This document shows, piece by piece, positions 42,882-55,485 of a stretch of 64,000 nt of DNA. Location of the stretch: NCBI RefSeq assembly GCF_019059575.1, contig NW_024881708.1, positions 744,001-808,000 on the forward strand, given 5' to 3'. Each line of letters opens with the position of its first letter. Position 1 is the first letter of the stretch. The notes beneath the pieces were generated by a model. It saw only the letters and a list, made by a program, of their open reading frames with translations. It did not search any database and was not told the origin of the DNA. This stretch comes from Amphibalanus amphitrite. Taxonomy: Eukaryota; Arthropoda; Thecostraca; Balanomorpha; Balanidae. The position numbers were made by a program, and so were the translations under genes.

Positions 42882-43766
42882 CTAAAATATGAACCAGGAA
42901 GAGACATTTCTATTTAGGATTGGTTTTCGCTCGCGAATGTACAGGGATTCCATTATCTTTCGATTCGGGTGATCTTTGGCTTTGTGTAAAATTTCCACTG
43001 ACAAAGGGTGGTCAGGTAAGGTCTCACCAGCATGACATGCTCTAAAATGTTCACCCAAGGGGGTGTCCCTAGTCGCGTTCTTTGCATTGAGCACATGCTC
43101 ATTGAAACGTAATCTTACTGGACGCTTACATTCCCCTATGTACTGTACACGCTCATCAGTTGAAGTCGAAGTGCATAGGTTGCAAGTGACGCAGTAAACC
43201 ACCCCTGGTGTGGTACACTTGCCCTTGATTCCTGAACTGCATGCATTGCATCTACGCCTGCCAGACGGGCACTCAGGACGCGTCAGGTCAGATTTGATCA
43301 GAGTATGTCTTAGGGTGTTTTTACTAGTCCATGCCACTTTTACGTTGAGTTTCGATTGTCTGGCTATGTTATTTATCTTTGCACAGAGGGTCTCGTCGAC
43401 ATAAGGTAAGGAAAGGTAACCATCAACGTCACTTCGAGTTTGTCGCTGCCCCTGCTGCTGCTGCTGCTGCTGCTGCTGGTGGTGGTGCTGCTGCTGCTGT
43501 TGCTGTTGCTGCTGCTGCTCAGGCGGCGGTGGCGGCGGAAGCGGTGGAGACGGCTCCTGTGCCTGCTGCTGTAGCCGAGGACCTGGCTGCGTCGGTGACT
43601 GCTGCTGCTGCCGTGGCTGCTGCTGCTGCTGTGGTCGCCGCTGATCCTGTTGGGGCCGAGCGCGTCCAGAATTGCGCTGTTGTCGCATTATTTTAGTCCG
43701 TTGTCTTGACACTTCCCTTCTAATGCCTCTGATCATCTGGTTGGGATACCCATTCTGCTCGAACAT
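42882..43766 (-). pseudogene. Penelope-like element, C-terminal fragment with GIY-YIG endonuclease
   Basis: 294-codon open frame on the minus strand. It starts near MFEQNGYPNQMIRGIRRE, which resembles the conserved Asn-Gly-Tyr-Pro segment after the reverse transcriptase thumb of Penelope-like elements. A Gln/Pro-rich linker with polyQ and a short His run follows (codons about 35-110). Next is a Cys cluster (CPSGRRRCNACSSGIKGKC), then a GIY-YIG nuclease: GVVYCVTC, QYIGECKRPVRLRFNEH and, near the end, the catalytic-Glu region KIMESLYIRERKPILNR. The reverse transcriptase is absent; the frame runs into the dimer centre without a natural start. It is a dead fragment even though its frame is intact. 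Confidence 0.8.
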
Positions 43767-43810
43767 TTTCTGAACTTTGTCTCAACTTTGTCAAACTTTG
43801 AAGGTCATGT

Positions 43811-46510
43811 GACAAAGTTCAGAAAATGTTCGAGCAGAATGGGTATCCCAACCAGATGATCAGAGGCATTAGAAGGGAAGTGTCAAGACAACGGACTAAA
43901 ATAATGCGACAACAGCGCAATTCTGGACGCGCTCGGCCCCAACAGGATCAGCGGCGACCACAGCAGCAGCAGCAGCCACGGCAGCAGCAGCAGTCACCGA
44001 CGCAGCCAGGTCCTCGGCTACAGCAGCAGGCACAGGAGCCGTCTCCACCGCTTCCGCCGCCACCGCCGCCTGAGCAGCAGCAGCAACAGCAACAGCAGCA
44101 GCAGCACCACCACCACCAGCAGCAGCAGCAGCAGCAGCAGGGGCAGCGACAAACTCGAAGTGACGTTGATGGTTACCTTTCCTTACCTTATGTCAACGAG
44201 ACCCTCTGTGCAAAGATAAATAACATAGCCAGACAATCGAAACTCAACGTAAAAGTGGCATGGACTAGTAAAAACACCCTAAGACATACTCTGATCAAAT
44301 CTGACCTGACGCGTCCTGAGTGCCCGTCTGGCAGGCGGGGCATTCCACGTCAAATCGAACAAAAATCGGCTGTTTTGCACCTTACCATCAGCGATTTCAT
44401 TATAAATTTGTGAGCGAGTTCCTGTGTGGCCCCGGACATTACATTGATGTTTTTTGCACATTCTGACCACAGGTCTTCTGAATATAGGGCATCAAATTTT
44501 TACAAAATGTTGCATCTTTATATTTTTGAACGACCATAACTTTGGTTGTACTTGTTTGATTAGAATGAAATAAACCTTACTGTTTAGGTAATTTCTTAAG
44601 CATTTGTTTAGAATTGCACCTACTTAAATGTATGACCTTGAAATTTGCTTAACTCTGTTCTTAAGCACAAATATTGAAATAGCAAAAAACACGTCACCTT
44701 CGATTTGGCTCATTTTCATATATTTTATTGCCTACCATATTCTTAACAACCTGTGAAAAAATTAGAGTGGGCCATTCATAAGTTTTGAAGAAAATTGCAC
44801 ATATGCAAACGTATGTTAGCACGCGCAGTGGAGGGGGAAGAGCGAATTTCGCCCACCCCTCCTGTTTTTCGCCAATATCTCATAAGATTAATGCAAAATT
44901 AATTATGGCTACCTGTCAAGAATTGAATTGGACATCTCATCGTGCAAGCAATAAGAAAATCGGTTCACAACTGTTCTAGTAATAGCGGTGTAAAGTGAAC
45001 ATCCTGTCGCCGCAGCGACGCGGCGACTCGGCAGCCGGCGCCGACCGCTACGCGCCGCCTGAATTGTAGACTGTGCCGGGACGGAACGGAACGGTTCCGT
45101 CTTTACATCGCGCTCCCTACCGCTGATTACGTTTGATTCGCGTCAAATTTTGTGAGAAGACTAAGAAATGTACAGGCAATCTTATGGTGAAAGAATTTTG
45201 AAAATCGGTTGTTAAACAATTGGAAAAAGAACGTGTAAACACAAAATTGTGATTGCTGCGTTTCCCGCATCGGCCGAGCCCGCCTCAGCCGGCGACATGT
45301 TACTCTTAGCAGGCCTCTAACTGCCATATTTATTATTGGATTAACTAGAAATTCCCCATACATACTAAAAAATGTATGTTCTTTCGTATAGTGAAGATCA
45401 AAAGACGTGAAGATATCGTTACGTGATAATGTTTTCGTTGAATTTACTTCATGATGCATTTCCACACGGCTCAAAATTCACCGCAAAATACCGTTTGCCT
45501 GAGACACTTTTACTATGGAACGTGAATGCTTGACTACGATGACTATGCATTTCCATTCTCGCAGAGTTTGGGATATCACTAATCAGCAATCATTCATTTC
45601 AGAAAGCGTACACAAGCCAGCATGTCTTGACTCTGTCTTTCAAGGTCACGCGCGGTTGCGTGATGTTGATGCATGAAAACGGCGTTTGCCGCGAAAGTTA
45701 TGAATGGCCCACTCCAATTTTTTCACAGATGGTTAGGAACATTGTGACGGACATAATATGTAAAAATTACCCAAATCGAAGGTGACGTGTTTTTTGCTAT
45801 TTAAATTTTTCTGATTTAATTCAAGGTCAAATGCATTTCAAGGTCACTTCAATTTAATTTTAAAATTAAAAATCAAAGCCTTATCAATTGCCTATAAGAC
45901 CCTGTTAATATCATATTGATACCAGAAAAGGAATCAGAGTTATAGCCATTTGAAAAATTGATGTGTGGCATTTTTCGCTATATTCGATGACCTATATCTC
46001 AGCGATACGTTATCAAATTTCGAAAATATTATACGTAACTCAGTTTTGAACCATGCCCAGTCTGCCTACAAATTTTCAGAAAAATCGAAGGGGATGACGG
46101 ATTTTGGTGTTTGATTTGACGTGGAATGCCCCAGGCGTAGATGCAATGCATGCAGTTCAGGAATCAAGGGCAAGTGTACCACACCAGGGGTGGTTTACTG
46201 CGTCACTTGCAACCTATGCACTTCGACTTCAACTGATGAGCGTGTACAGTACATAGGGGAATGTAAGCGTCCAGTAAGATTACGTTTCAATGAGCATGTG
46301 CTCAATGCAAAGAACGCGACTAGGGACACCCCCTTGGGTGAACATTTTAGAGCATGTCATGCTGGTGAGACCTTACCTGACCACCCTTTGTCAGTGGAAA
46401 TTTTACACAAAGCCAAAGATCACCCGAATCGAAAGATAATGGAATCCCTGTACATTCGCGAGCGAAAACCAATCCTAAATAGAAATGTCTCTTCCTGGTT
46501 CATATTTTAG
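43811..46510 (+). pseudogene. Second Penelope-like fragment, split by a DNA transposon
   Basis: Plus-strand mirror copy. The same frame runs from 43826 to the end of the GRR motif in the Cys cluster. There it is interrupted by the element at 44337-46132 and resumes at RRCNACSSG, reaching the same stop at 46510. Differences from the minus copy are one extra-His/lost-Gln change in the linker and an Asp-to-Asn change, indicating a recent common origin. The interruption lies between the linker and the GIY-YIG nuclease, so the nuclease part is cut off from its frame. Confidence 0.8.
44337..46132. mobile_element. Non-autonomous DNA transposon (1,796 bp) inside the retroelement
   Basis: Perfect 20-bp terminal inverted repeats GGGGCATTCCACGTCAAATC. 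Weaker inverted similarity extends to about 450 bp, e.g. AAAACACGTCACCTTCGATT near 44690 against its complement near 45775, and AGTGGGCCATTCATAA near 44767 against its complement near 45705. AGGC is duplicated (44333-44336 and 46133-46136); the unoccupied site is preserved in the opposite arm. The 4-bp duplication could be read as 5 bp if one G is assigned to the target. The longest frame is 115 codons, with no transposase. The core has a perfect GTCGCCGC/GCGGCGAC hairpin (45006-45027). Superfamily not assigned. Confidence 0.88.
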
Positions 46511-47039
46511 ACTGTATCAAGTACATGTCATCGTTTAGGTGCCTATTCATAGACGTGCATATCGAGTATGTGGCACATCTACCTACTGATACTTGTTGTA
46601 AACGTATATAGAAATGATTGTGGGATTGTTGAATCACTGTTGTCATTTATTCTGGGGTGTGTGTGTGGGGGAGGGGGGGGGAGATATTATAGGGAACATT
46701 CTTAAACTTTGTCTTGGCTATAGGACTTAACCTAATAACATATACTTCATTCGTTAGTTGTAGCAGCATTTTAGGTGAGCTCTATATGCAATGTGTTCAC
46801 GTGAAATGTTTGAAAATGTGAATTTTTCTGCCGATATTGTGAGCTTCCCGTTGTGTCTGACAAAAGTTCTGTCTGGCTTATTTTGATAATGACCTGTGGT
46901 CGAAATCATCAATAATTATTTCATTATTTCATCTGTCGGTATTTCATTGTAAGGAGGCCATTTAAAAGTCTTTTTTCTCATAGAATTTATACCTATGCCT
47001 TACATACAGCAAGTGCTTCAACAAGTAATCTTAAAGTGT

Positions 47040-49319
47040 GCTTTAAACACGAAATTAAGCTGTTTTTCTATCAGTCAGATTTAATAACTAAAATACTAAA
47101 CAGGGAATAAAACAAGATTTGATGTCACATTCAAACACGTACAAACACAAAGACAGTACCTAACATTTACATGCAAACCAAACGCGAGCACAACCATGGG
47201 GATCTTCTAAAAGCCAAGCATCCGACACAACGTGAACAAAGACACATCTAATGGGGTGACAATCAATCGCTTCCTCATACACAAAGCAAGTACAGACACA
47301 AAATACATTCGCAATATTGAGCGAACTGGACATCATTTAGGGTTCAACCTTGCATACAGTGCCAGTCGCACTTACCCATCGCACTTACCATGGATACAAT
47401 AAGGAAGTCGACATCTTGATGTGTCTTGCAAATATAACTCACTGAATATTTTCGCCAAATCAGCCGAAGCAAAAGGCTTGCCAAAAACACTACACATACG
47501 GTACGCGGAAATGTGCACACAAATGCCCTTTCAAACGGCGCGGCTGTCCGGAAATGTCAATAGGCTAGGCATGCCGGTATTTTCCAGCGTAAGTAAAACC
47601 ATCTCAAAACACGCGACGGTGCCGCAACGGGTAGCTCATAAAAAACGACGTAAAAACGTAACGTTTTAAAGCATGTGCTGTGTTAAATCCGGTCAAAGTA
47701 TTTTTTTCGTATCATTTAGTTATGACCCCTGTCGGCCATTGATGAGCGACACCTTATCAGACTGATTATTTTGTGTTAAGTGTTTCAAATTCAGGCTGCC
47801 TACCGGCACCAAGCAAAATTTGAAAAAAGGTTAAAGATAGCCAATAATAATCTGCTCCTAACGTTCAAGGGTACCTATATATTATATAAGACATACATAC
47901 CTGGCCATTACTCACCAAAACGTTGTCTGAATAAATCCCATCAAGCAGTGAGCAATCACTTCGCCTCTTGGGCACTAACAAATTGCAAGCTTCAAAAGTT
48001 TGTAAACGCTAACGTCTTATTAAAGTCCCTCAAAAGCTCAACAGAAACGCGAAAACGACGTAGGTAAGCAAAACAAAAATGTCAAAAGCGCCAAAAGCGT
48101 CCATTAATTCTTCTCTGACAAAGAAAATATGCTTCCGTCGATAAATGTAATTAAATTTAGACACTACGGAAATGGACAAAAATTCCACATAGCAATACTT
48201 TTGGTTAAAAAAATGCGATGATATCGCGCTCGAATGCTCAAATCGGTCAGTTTTATTTACTACTTAATAAAGATAAGCTGTAATTTAATTTGTAGAGGTG
48301 TTCACGGAAACACTCGGATATGCAGTGCATATACCGACCATTTGTAATGAAGTGTGTTCAATGTATTTGTTAGTTCTGGTCTGTCCTGTTGTCAAGTCAT
48401 AACGTGATTATAAGGCAAGCCAGTCACAGGAATTGGAGCCAATGGTATTGACAAAGGATTGAGGAAAAGTTTGATCACTTACCGAGAGGCTGAGATGAAC
48501 CATCATTAAGTCACTTTTCAGTGCCGTCTTGTTTCACAATATTGCAGCCTGACATAAAATCAGATCTAAAACACGCGCCAACCTTGCATTGCAACAAATC
48601 AACTAAAAAATCACCATTCAGCGAAATTCCAAAACGCAATTCAGACATAAAACGGAACAGGCAACAGCATTTAGCTGTTTTATAACCACGACGTAATAAA
48701 CGAAACCGCTATCGCCAAAAAAGAAGATAAGATTGGCAAAAATGACAAAACGTGACGCAGAAAACGCATGCGGCATGAATTAAATCAGCCAGCCTATTGC
48801 GAGGCCAATCGGATCAAAAACAAGTCATTATACTTTATTTGTTTAGATGCCACTGTGACCATAATGTAAACATATATAGGCATGTAATTATTAAGCTATA
48901 CTGATGCGCTGTCAGAAAATACTTTATTCGAACGAAGATTAAAGATGATGACGAAAAAACGGATCATCTCAAGAGGCTAAAGACAGATGTTTGGTAAATT
49001 ATAGCGCAAACTAGCGCACGTTTAATGTCTGGTAGATATGAGCTGAAGCAGGTATTGCCCCGTGAAGCAGGTATTGCCTCCCTCTTATTTTCAGTTTCTG
49101 CTCATTAATTTCATCATCCCAAAACTTATCGTCCAGTTCTTTTCTAGACAAAACGACGTAGCATACAAATAGGAATCCTTAACACTAAATGACGGTAGCA
49201 CATACGTCCAAAATTGTATCGAGAGTGCATGAACCTCCAGGCTCCACGAATCAAACTATTAAAAAAGTTACATTAAAGGCGTACCAGTTTCGTCTATTGA
49301 CTTCTTCAGCGCCGTTGTA
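47040..49319. other. AT-rich intergenic DNA, nothing recognised
   Basis: About 2.3 kb of AT-rich sequence with frames under 100 codons. A short direct repeat GTGAAGCAGGTATTGCC-like lies near 49047-49080. No gene called. Confidence 0.6.
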
Positions 49320-52300
49320 TGTGACGACGAGATGTGACGACAATAGACTGAGTAGCGGCGAGATGTTACCACAGTAGACTGGCTGGTGAGAAGATGTGAC
49401 GACATAGGCCTGGTTGGTGATGATTTGTGACGACAAAAGACTAGCTAATGACGAGATGTGACAACAGCTGACGACAAGATTTGACGAATATAGTAAGGCT
49501 ATAGACGTGGTGTGACGACAGTAGACTGACTGGTGACGAGATGAAACGATAGCAGTCTGACTGGTGCCGAGATTGGACAACAGAATTCTAGCCAGTCACG
49601 AGAAGTGAAGACAGTATACTAGCTAGTGACAAAACGTTATGACAATAGATTAGCTGGTAACGATATATGACGACCAGCCAGGCTGCTACAGAGATCTGAC
49701 GACTGTAGTCTGGCTCATGAAGAGATGTGGCGACAGAAAACTGACTGGTGACGAGATGTGACGACAGTAATCCGGCTGGTAACGAAGTATGACAGCAGGA
49801 AACTGGCTAGTGACGAGGTGTGACGACAGGAGACTAGCTGGTGAAGAGATGTGACTACCGAAGTTTAGCTAGTGACGACATGTGACGACAGGAGACTGGC
49901 TGTGACGAGATGTGACGACAAAAGTATGGCTGGTGACGACAGGAGACTGGCTGTGACGAGATGTGACGACAGTAATGCAGATGGAAACGAGATGTGGCGG
50001 GAGTAGTCCAGCTGGTGACGTTATGTGCCGGCAATAGTCTAGTTGGTAACGAGAGGAGATGTCTAGCTAGTGACGACAAGCGAGGACAGTAGACTGCCTG
50101 GTGACGAGATGTGAAAACAGCTAGTGACGAGATCTGACGACAGTAGACTGGCTGGTGACAAGATGTGACGACAGTAGACTGGCTAATGACGAGATGTGAC
50201 GAAAACAGTCTAGCTAGTTCCGAGACGTGACGATAGAAGTCCGGCTGGTGACAAGATGTGACAACAGTACTCCAAATGGTAGCGAGATGTGTTGACAGAA
50301 GACTGGCTGGTAACGAGATGTGACGACAGTAGACTGGCTGCTGACGAGATGTGACGGCAGTAGACTGGCTGATGACGAGATGTGACCACAATAGTCTGAC
50401 TAATGACGAGATGGGACGGCAATAGACTGGCTAGTGACGGGATTTGACGACAGTAGGCTGACTGGTGACGAGATTTGACGACAGTAGACTGGCTGGTGAC
50501 GAAATGTCACAGTAGACTGACTGATGACGAGAAGTGACGACAATAGACTGCCTGGTGACGAGATGTGACGACAGTAGACTGGCTGGCGACAAGATGTGAC
50601 GACAGTTGACTGGCTCGTGACGAGATGTGACAAGAGCTGGTGACGAGATGGGACGACAGTAGACTGTCAAGTGATTACATGTGACGGCAGGAGACTGGCT
50701 GTGACAAGATGTTATGGCAGTAGTGTAGCTGGTGAAGAGATTTAACGGAAGTAGACTGGCAGATGACAAGGTTGACGAAAGGTGGTGACAAGATATGACA
50801 GTACACTGCCTGGTGACGAAATGTGAAGACAGTAGACTGGATGGTGACAAGATGTGACGACAAAAGACTGGATGGTGACGAGATGTGACGACAGCTGGTG
50901 ACAAGATGTGACGACAGTTGGTGCCGACAGAAGACTGGCTGGTGACGAGACGGGACGACAGTAGACTAGTTAGTGAAGAGATGTGACAGCAGGAGACTGG
51001 CTGAGACTAGATGTGACGACAGTAGTGTGGCTGATGACGAGATGTAACGAATTTAGACTGGTGACGATATGACAACAGTAGCCAAGCTGGTGACGAGATG
51101 TGACGACAGTACACTAGCTGCCGAAGAATTGTGACGACAGTAGACTGCCTGGTGACGAGATGTGACGACAGAAGCCTAGCTGGTGGCGAGGTGTGACGAT
51201 AGTAGACTGGCTGATCGCGAGATGTGGCGACAGATTTCAGGGTGGCGACGAGATGTGACGACAGCTGGTGATGAGATGTGACGACAGTAGACTGGCTGGT
51301 GACGAGATGTGACGTCAGTAGACTGGCTGGTAACGAGATGTGACAAGAGGCTGGTTGGTGACGAGATGTGGCGGCATTAGACTGGCTGGTGATGAGATGT
51401 GACGACAGCTGATGACGAGAAGTGACGACAGAAGTATTGCTGGTGACAAGACGTGACGACAGCTTGTGCCCAGATGTTTTGGCAATACTCTGGCTGATCA
51501 CAAGATGCGACAACAGTAGACTGACTGATGACGAGATTTGACGACAGTAGTCTGGCTGGTGACGAGATGTGACGACAGTAGACTGGCTGGTGGCGAGATG
51601 TTACGACAGTAGACTGGCTGGTGACGAGATGGGACGACAGTAGACTGACTGGTGACGAGATGTGACGGAAGGAAACTGGCTGTGACGAGAAGTGACGACA
51701 GTAGACTGGCTGGTGACGAGATGTGACCACAATAGTCTGGCTGATGACGAGATGTGACGACAGTAGGCTGATTTGTGACGAAAAGTGACGACAGAAGACT
51801 AAAAGAGTGGCTGATGAAGAGATCTGACGATAGAAGACTGGCTGATGGAAAGATGTGACGACAGTACACTGGCTGGCGGCGAGATGTAATGACAGAAGAC
51901 TGACTAGTGACGAGATATGACGTCAGTAGACTGGCTGGTAACTAGATGTGACGACAGTAATCTGGCTGGTGACGAGTTGTTACGACAGCTGGTGACATTT
52001 GACGATAGAAGACTGACTGACGACGAGATGTGACGACAGGAGACTGGCTGGTGACGAGATGTGACGACAGTAGACTGGCTGGTGACGAGATGTGACGACA
52101 GGAGACTGGCTGGTGACGATATGTGACGACAGGAGACTGCCTGGTGACGAGATGTGACGACAGTAGACTGGCTGTTGACGAGATGTGACGACAGAAGACC
52201 GGCTGTGACGAGATGTGACGACAAAAGTATGGCTGGTGACGACAGGAGACTGGCTGGTGACGAAATGTGACGACAGAAGACTGGCTGGTGATGAGATAGG

Positions 52301-53631
52301 ACGACAGTAGACTGGCTGGTGACGAGATGTGACGGCAAGAGAATGGTTGTGAGATGTGACGACCGAAGACTGGCAGATGACGAGATGGGATAACAGCTGG
52401 TGACGAGATGTAACAAGAAAAGACTGGCTGGTGGCGAGATGTGACGACAGTAGACTGGCTGGTGACGAGATGTGACGGCAGAAGACTGGCTGGTGACGAG
52501 ATATGACGACAGTAGTCTGGCAGGTGACGAAATGTGAAGACAGTAGCCTGGCTGGCGAGATGTGACAATAGACTGGCTGGTGACGAGATATGAAGACAGT
52601 AGTCTGGCTGATGACGATATGTGACGACAGAAGGCTGGCTGGTGACGGGATGTGACGACAGCTGGTGACGAGATGTGACGGCAGTAGACTGGCTGATGAC
52701 GAGATGTGACGACAGAAGTATGGCTGGTGATGAGATTTGACGACAGTAGACTGGCTGGTGACGAGATGTGACGACATGAGACCGGCTGTGACGAGATGTA
52801 ACGACAAAAGTATGGCTGGTAGCAAGATTTGACCACAGGAGACTGGCTGGTGACGAGATGTGACAACAGTAGACTGGCTGATGACAAGATGTGACGACAG
52901 AGGCCTAGCTGGTGGCGAGGTCAGGTGTGACGAGAGTAGACTGGCTGATCGCGAGATGGGGCGACAGAATTCTGGGTGGGGACGAGATGTGACGTCAGCT
53001 TGTGACCAGATGTGATGGCAGTAGACTGGCTGATGACGAGATGTCAGGACAGTAGACTGGCTGGTGACGAGATGTGACGGCAGAAGGCTAACTGGTGACG
53101 AGATGTGATGTTAGAAGTCTGGCTGGTGATGAGATGTGACGACAGTAGACTGGCTGGTGATGAGATGTGACGACAGTAGACTGGCTGGTGACGAGATGTG
53201 ACAACAGCTGGTGACGAGATGTAACAAGAGTAGACTGGCTGGTGACGAGATGTGACGACAGTAGACTGGCTGGTGACGAGATGTGACGACAGTAGACTGG
53301 CTGGTGGCGAGATGTGACGACAGTAGACTGACTGGTGACTGACGAAATGTGACGGCAGAACACTGGCTGGTGACGACATATGACGACAGTAGTCTGGCAG
53401 GTGACGAAATGTGAAGACAGTAGCCTGGCTGGCGATATGTGACGACAATAGACGGGCTAGTGACGAGATATGTAGACAGTAGACTGGCTGGTGACGAGAT
53501 GTGACGGCAGAAGACTGGCTGGTGACGAGATATGACGACAGTAGTCTGGCAGGTGACGAATTGTGAAGACAGTAGCCTGGCTGGCGAGATGTGACGACAA
53601 TAGACTGGCTAGTGACGAGATATGAAGACAG
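49320..53631. repeat. 31-bp degenerate satellite, block A
   Basis: About 139 tandem units of the form AGTAGACTGGCTGGTGACGA followed by GATGTGACGAC, with many substitutions and some shortened units (GACGACAGCTGGTGACGAG). On the minus strand the unit lacks stops, so frames up to 327 codons appear, rich in Ser, His and Thr. Since 31 is not a multiple of 3, all frames cycle through the same 31-residue pattern. This is expected of noncoding satellite and I do not call proteins. Higher-order copies exist; for example the marker TCTGGGTGGGGACGAG at 52971 recurs in block B at 59035. Confidence 0.95.
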
Positions 53632-55349
53632 CCCAGCCAGCAATTCGGTTGGGGAAAGTGCGGGGACAGTGTTGGGGAAAGCTTGGGGAGAACGTACAAT
53701 TCCCCTATCGGATCGGGGAACGGTCCGTGTTCCCCATCCCTTCCCCGACTGTATCGGTAATATGTTCAAAAGACATGGGGAAATCACACCGATCCCCGCA
53801 CGGGGAAAGAACAGCATTCCCCAATCAAACCCCACTGTCGGGGTTCGGTCGGGTAAAAGATCAGATTCCCCGTACGGGGAAGGGTGCGTTATCCCCGACC
53901 CATTTTCAAGAATAGTTTGATTGGGGAAAAGAAGGGGAAATGTTGAAATTCCCCGCTGGGGATTTTACACTTAATCCCCAGACGAATCCCAACCGCCAGT
54001 AGGACGTCTTGAGATCGACTTCCAGCATGTAATATAACAAGTATTCAAGAAAGAAAAATTGAATCTTGGGAATGTTAAAAGCAGTCTTAGGAGCAGTTCT
54101 AGAGCTATAGGCTCATGCATCGATTGAAGGGAGATATAATAAATAAAAAATATAACGATATAACGATTTTTTATAATCGTTTTCATGACAGGTGATCTGG
54201 CGAATGCATCAAACAGTGACCAAATTTGCACCAAATCTCTTTTTCATATCTTCATATCATATACCTATTTATTTCAGTGTTTTAATCGAAAATAATGTCT
54301 GATAATTTTATCAAATCGGCACCGTATCTGGACCAAATGTCTACCAATTGTGTACCAGTTACCTATCATGAAAACGGTTATTCGCAGACATTTGATTGTA
54401 GACATTGGATCTATGTAATTTTCGACCTAAAAGAGAGGAAAAGCCGTCTTGGTTTACGGGGCCTGCTAAGCCCAGTGGATGAGGACACGCATACGCCATT
54501 ACTTTGAACGAACGTTGGTGCCCTTATTTCATGAGGTAAAAAAAAAACTTTGACAGCTTTCAGGATCTATGTTTCTTCTCGCACTGCTGTGGCATAAACA
54601 TAACGTTTTCTTTCTTCTGTCATCACTCATCGCATTGGAATTACAAAAGCATCAAAATTTCAACAACACACTGCTTACGACTTAGAAGTGTCGCCTCAAC
54701 GCAGTGAGGGGAGGGGAGGGAGGGGTAGCAACGGCCGGCCGCCGTCGGTTCCGTCCGCACATCTGGTTGAGGGGCCTCTCCTGTCGCCATCTGTCATCGT
54801 GAATGGGGCCGTGCCGACGCGTCAGACGGGACGAACGGGGGAAGTCGGTCCAGAGTCACTGCGCCGCGCGGTTGTGTGAGCAAGCCGTGGGCTAGGTACC
54901 GCTCCAGGTCAGACAATGGTTGGCACTGAAGAGTGCAGCGACACTACAGAGCTGTGATTTGTGAACGAAGACGGTGAACGGCGAGATGTGGTGACCGCTT
55001 GACTGACCTGTGCCCAAAGTCGTGATCTACCGCTGGGGTCAGTGCGTGAGAAGCTGGACTCGGCACCAACGGAGGACGCAGCTCGACGAGGAAGATATGC
55101 TGTGTTGGTAATGAACTAAAGTACTTAATTGTAACGAATCCATGATAGATATAAAATGACGATGATACTAAATCAAATTTATTGTAAAAGACAAAGCTTC
55201 CGATACGCACAATATCTTGATCACTGTCTAGGTTATGCAGATTATGACGTAAAAATGACTGAGGTCATCAACCTCCGTCTGAGATTATCCTTAAATTGCC
55301 CGGACAATATAATGTCATCAGCCTAATGCTTTATCTGCTTCTGTTCTAG

Positions 55350-55485
55350 AGGGACGTCTGCCGGTTACGACCGGAAGGCTTCCGACGGGACTTGGCAGAA
55401 CCCACAACAGCAGTATGAACCCGGCGTGGAGTTAATGCGTAATTGCTCGCATGAGCAACCGAAGAGCGACTTCCAGGCGAAGCTG
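55350..55485 (+). CDS. Exon-like segment of unknown gene (tentative)
   Basis: An acceptor-like TGCTTCTGTTCTAG and a donor GCGAAGCTG|GTAAGC bracket 136 bp with one frame open throughout (45 codons, containing SDGTWQNPQQQYEPGVELM); the other two frames have stops. A second acceptor-like TTGTCCACAG at 56164 could follow, giving 24 codons to a stop at 56236, with AATAAA at 56696. No family recognised and no convincing first exon. It may be part of the host element or chance. Confidence 0.2.

Larger units (their letters stand above)
42393..47039. mobile_element. Head-to-head inverted dimer of a Penelope-like retroelement with 13-bp target repeat
   Basis: Two nearly identical arms, 42405-43781 and 43811-46989 (the second minus a later insert), face each other across a 29-bp spacer centred on 43796. 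The outer ends are the element's 3' ends and both copies are 5'-truncated at the centre. AATCTTAAAGTGT occurs at 42393-42405 and again at 47027-47039, consistent with a target-site duplication around the whole dimer. About 37 unpaired bases (46990-47026) lie before the right-hand copy. Inverted partial copies are known for Penelope-like elements. Arm identity is very high: the two encoded proteins differ by only one or two residues over the shared part. Confidence 0.8.

Noticed and set aside
43379..43696. 105-codon Ala-rich plus-strand frame
   Set aside because: It is the antisense of the CAG-rich polyglutamine linker of the minus-strand retroelement fragment.
46229..46260. Hammerhead ribozyme core (CTGATGAG) in the Penelope-like copy
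   Set aside because: The words lie within the GIY-YIG coding sequence and the required GAAA and flanking stems are absent.
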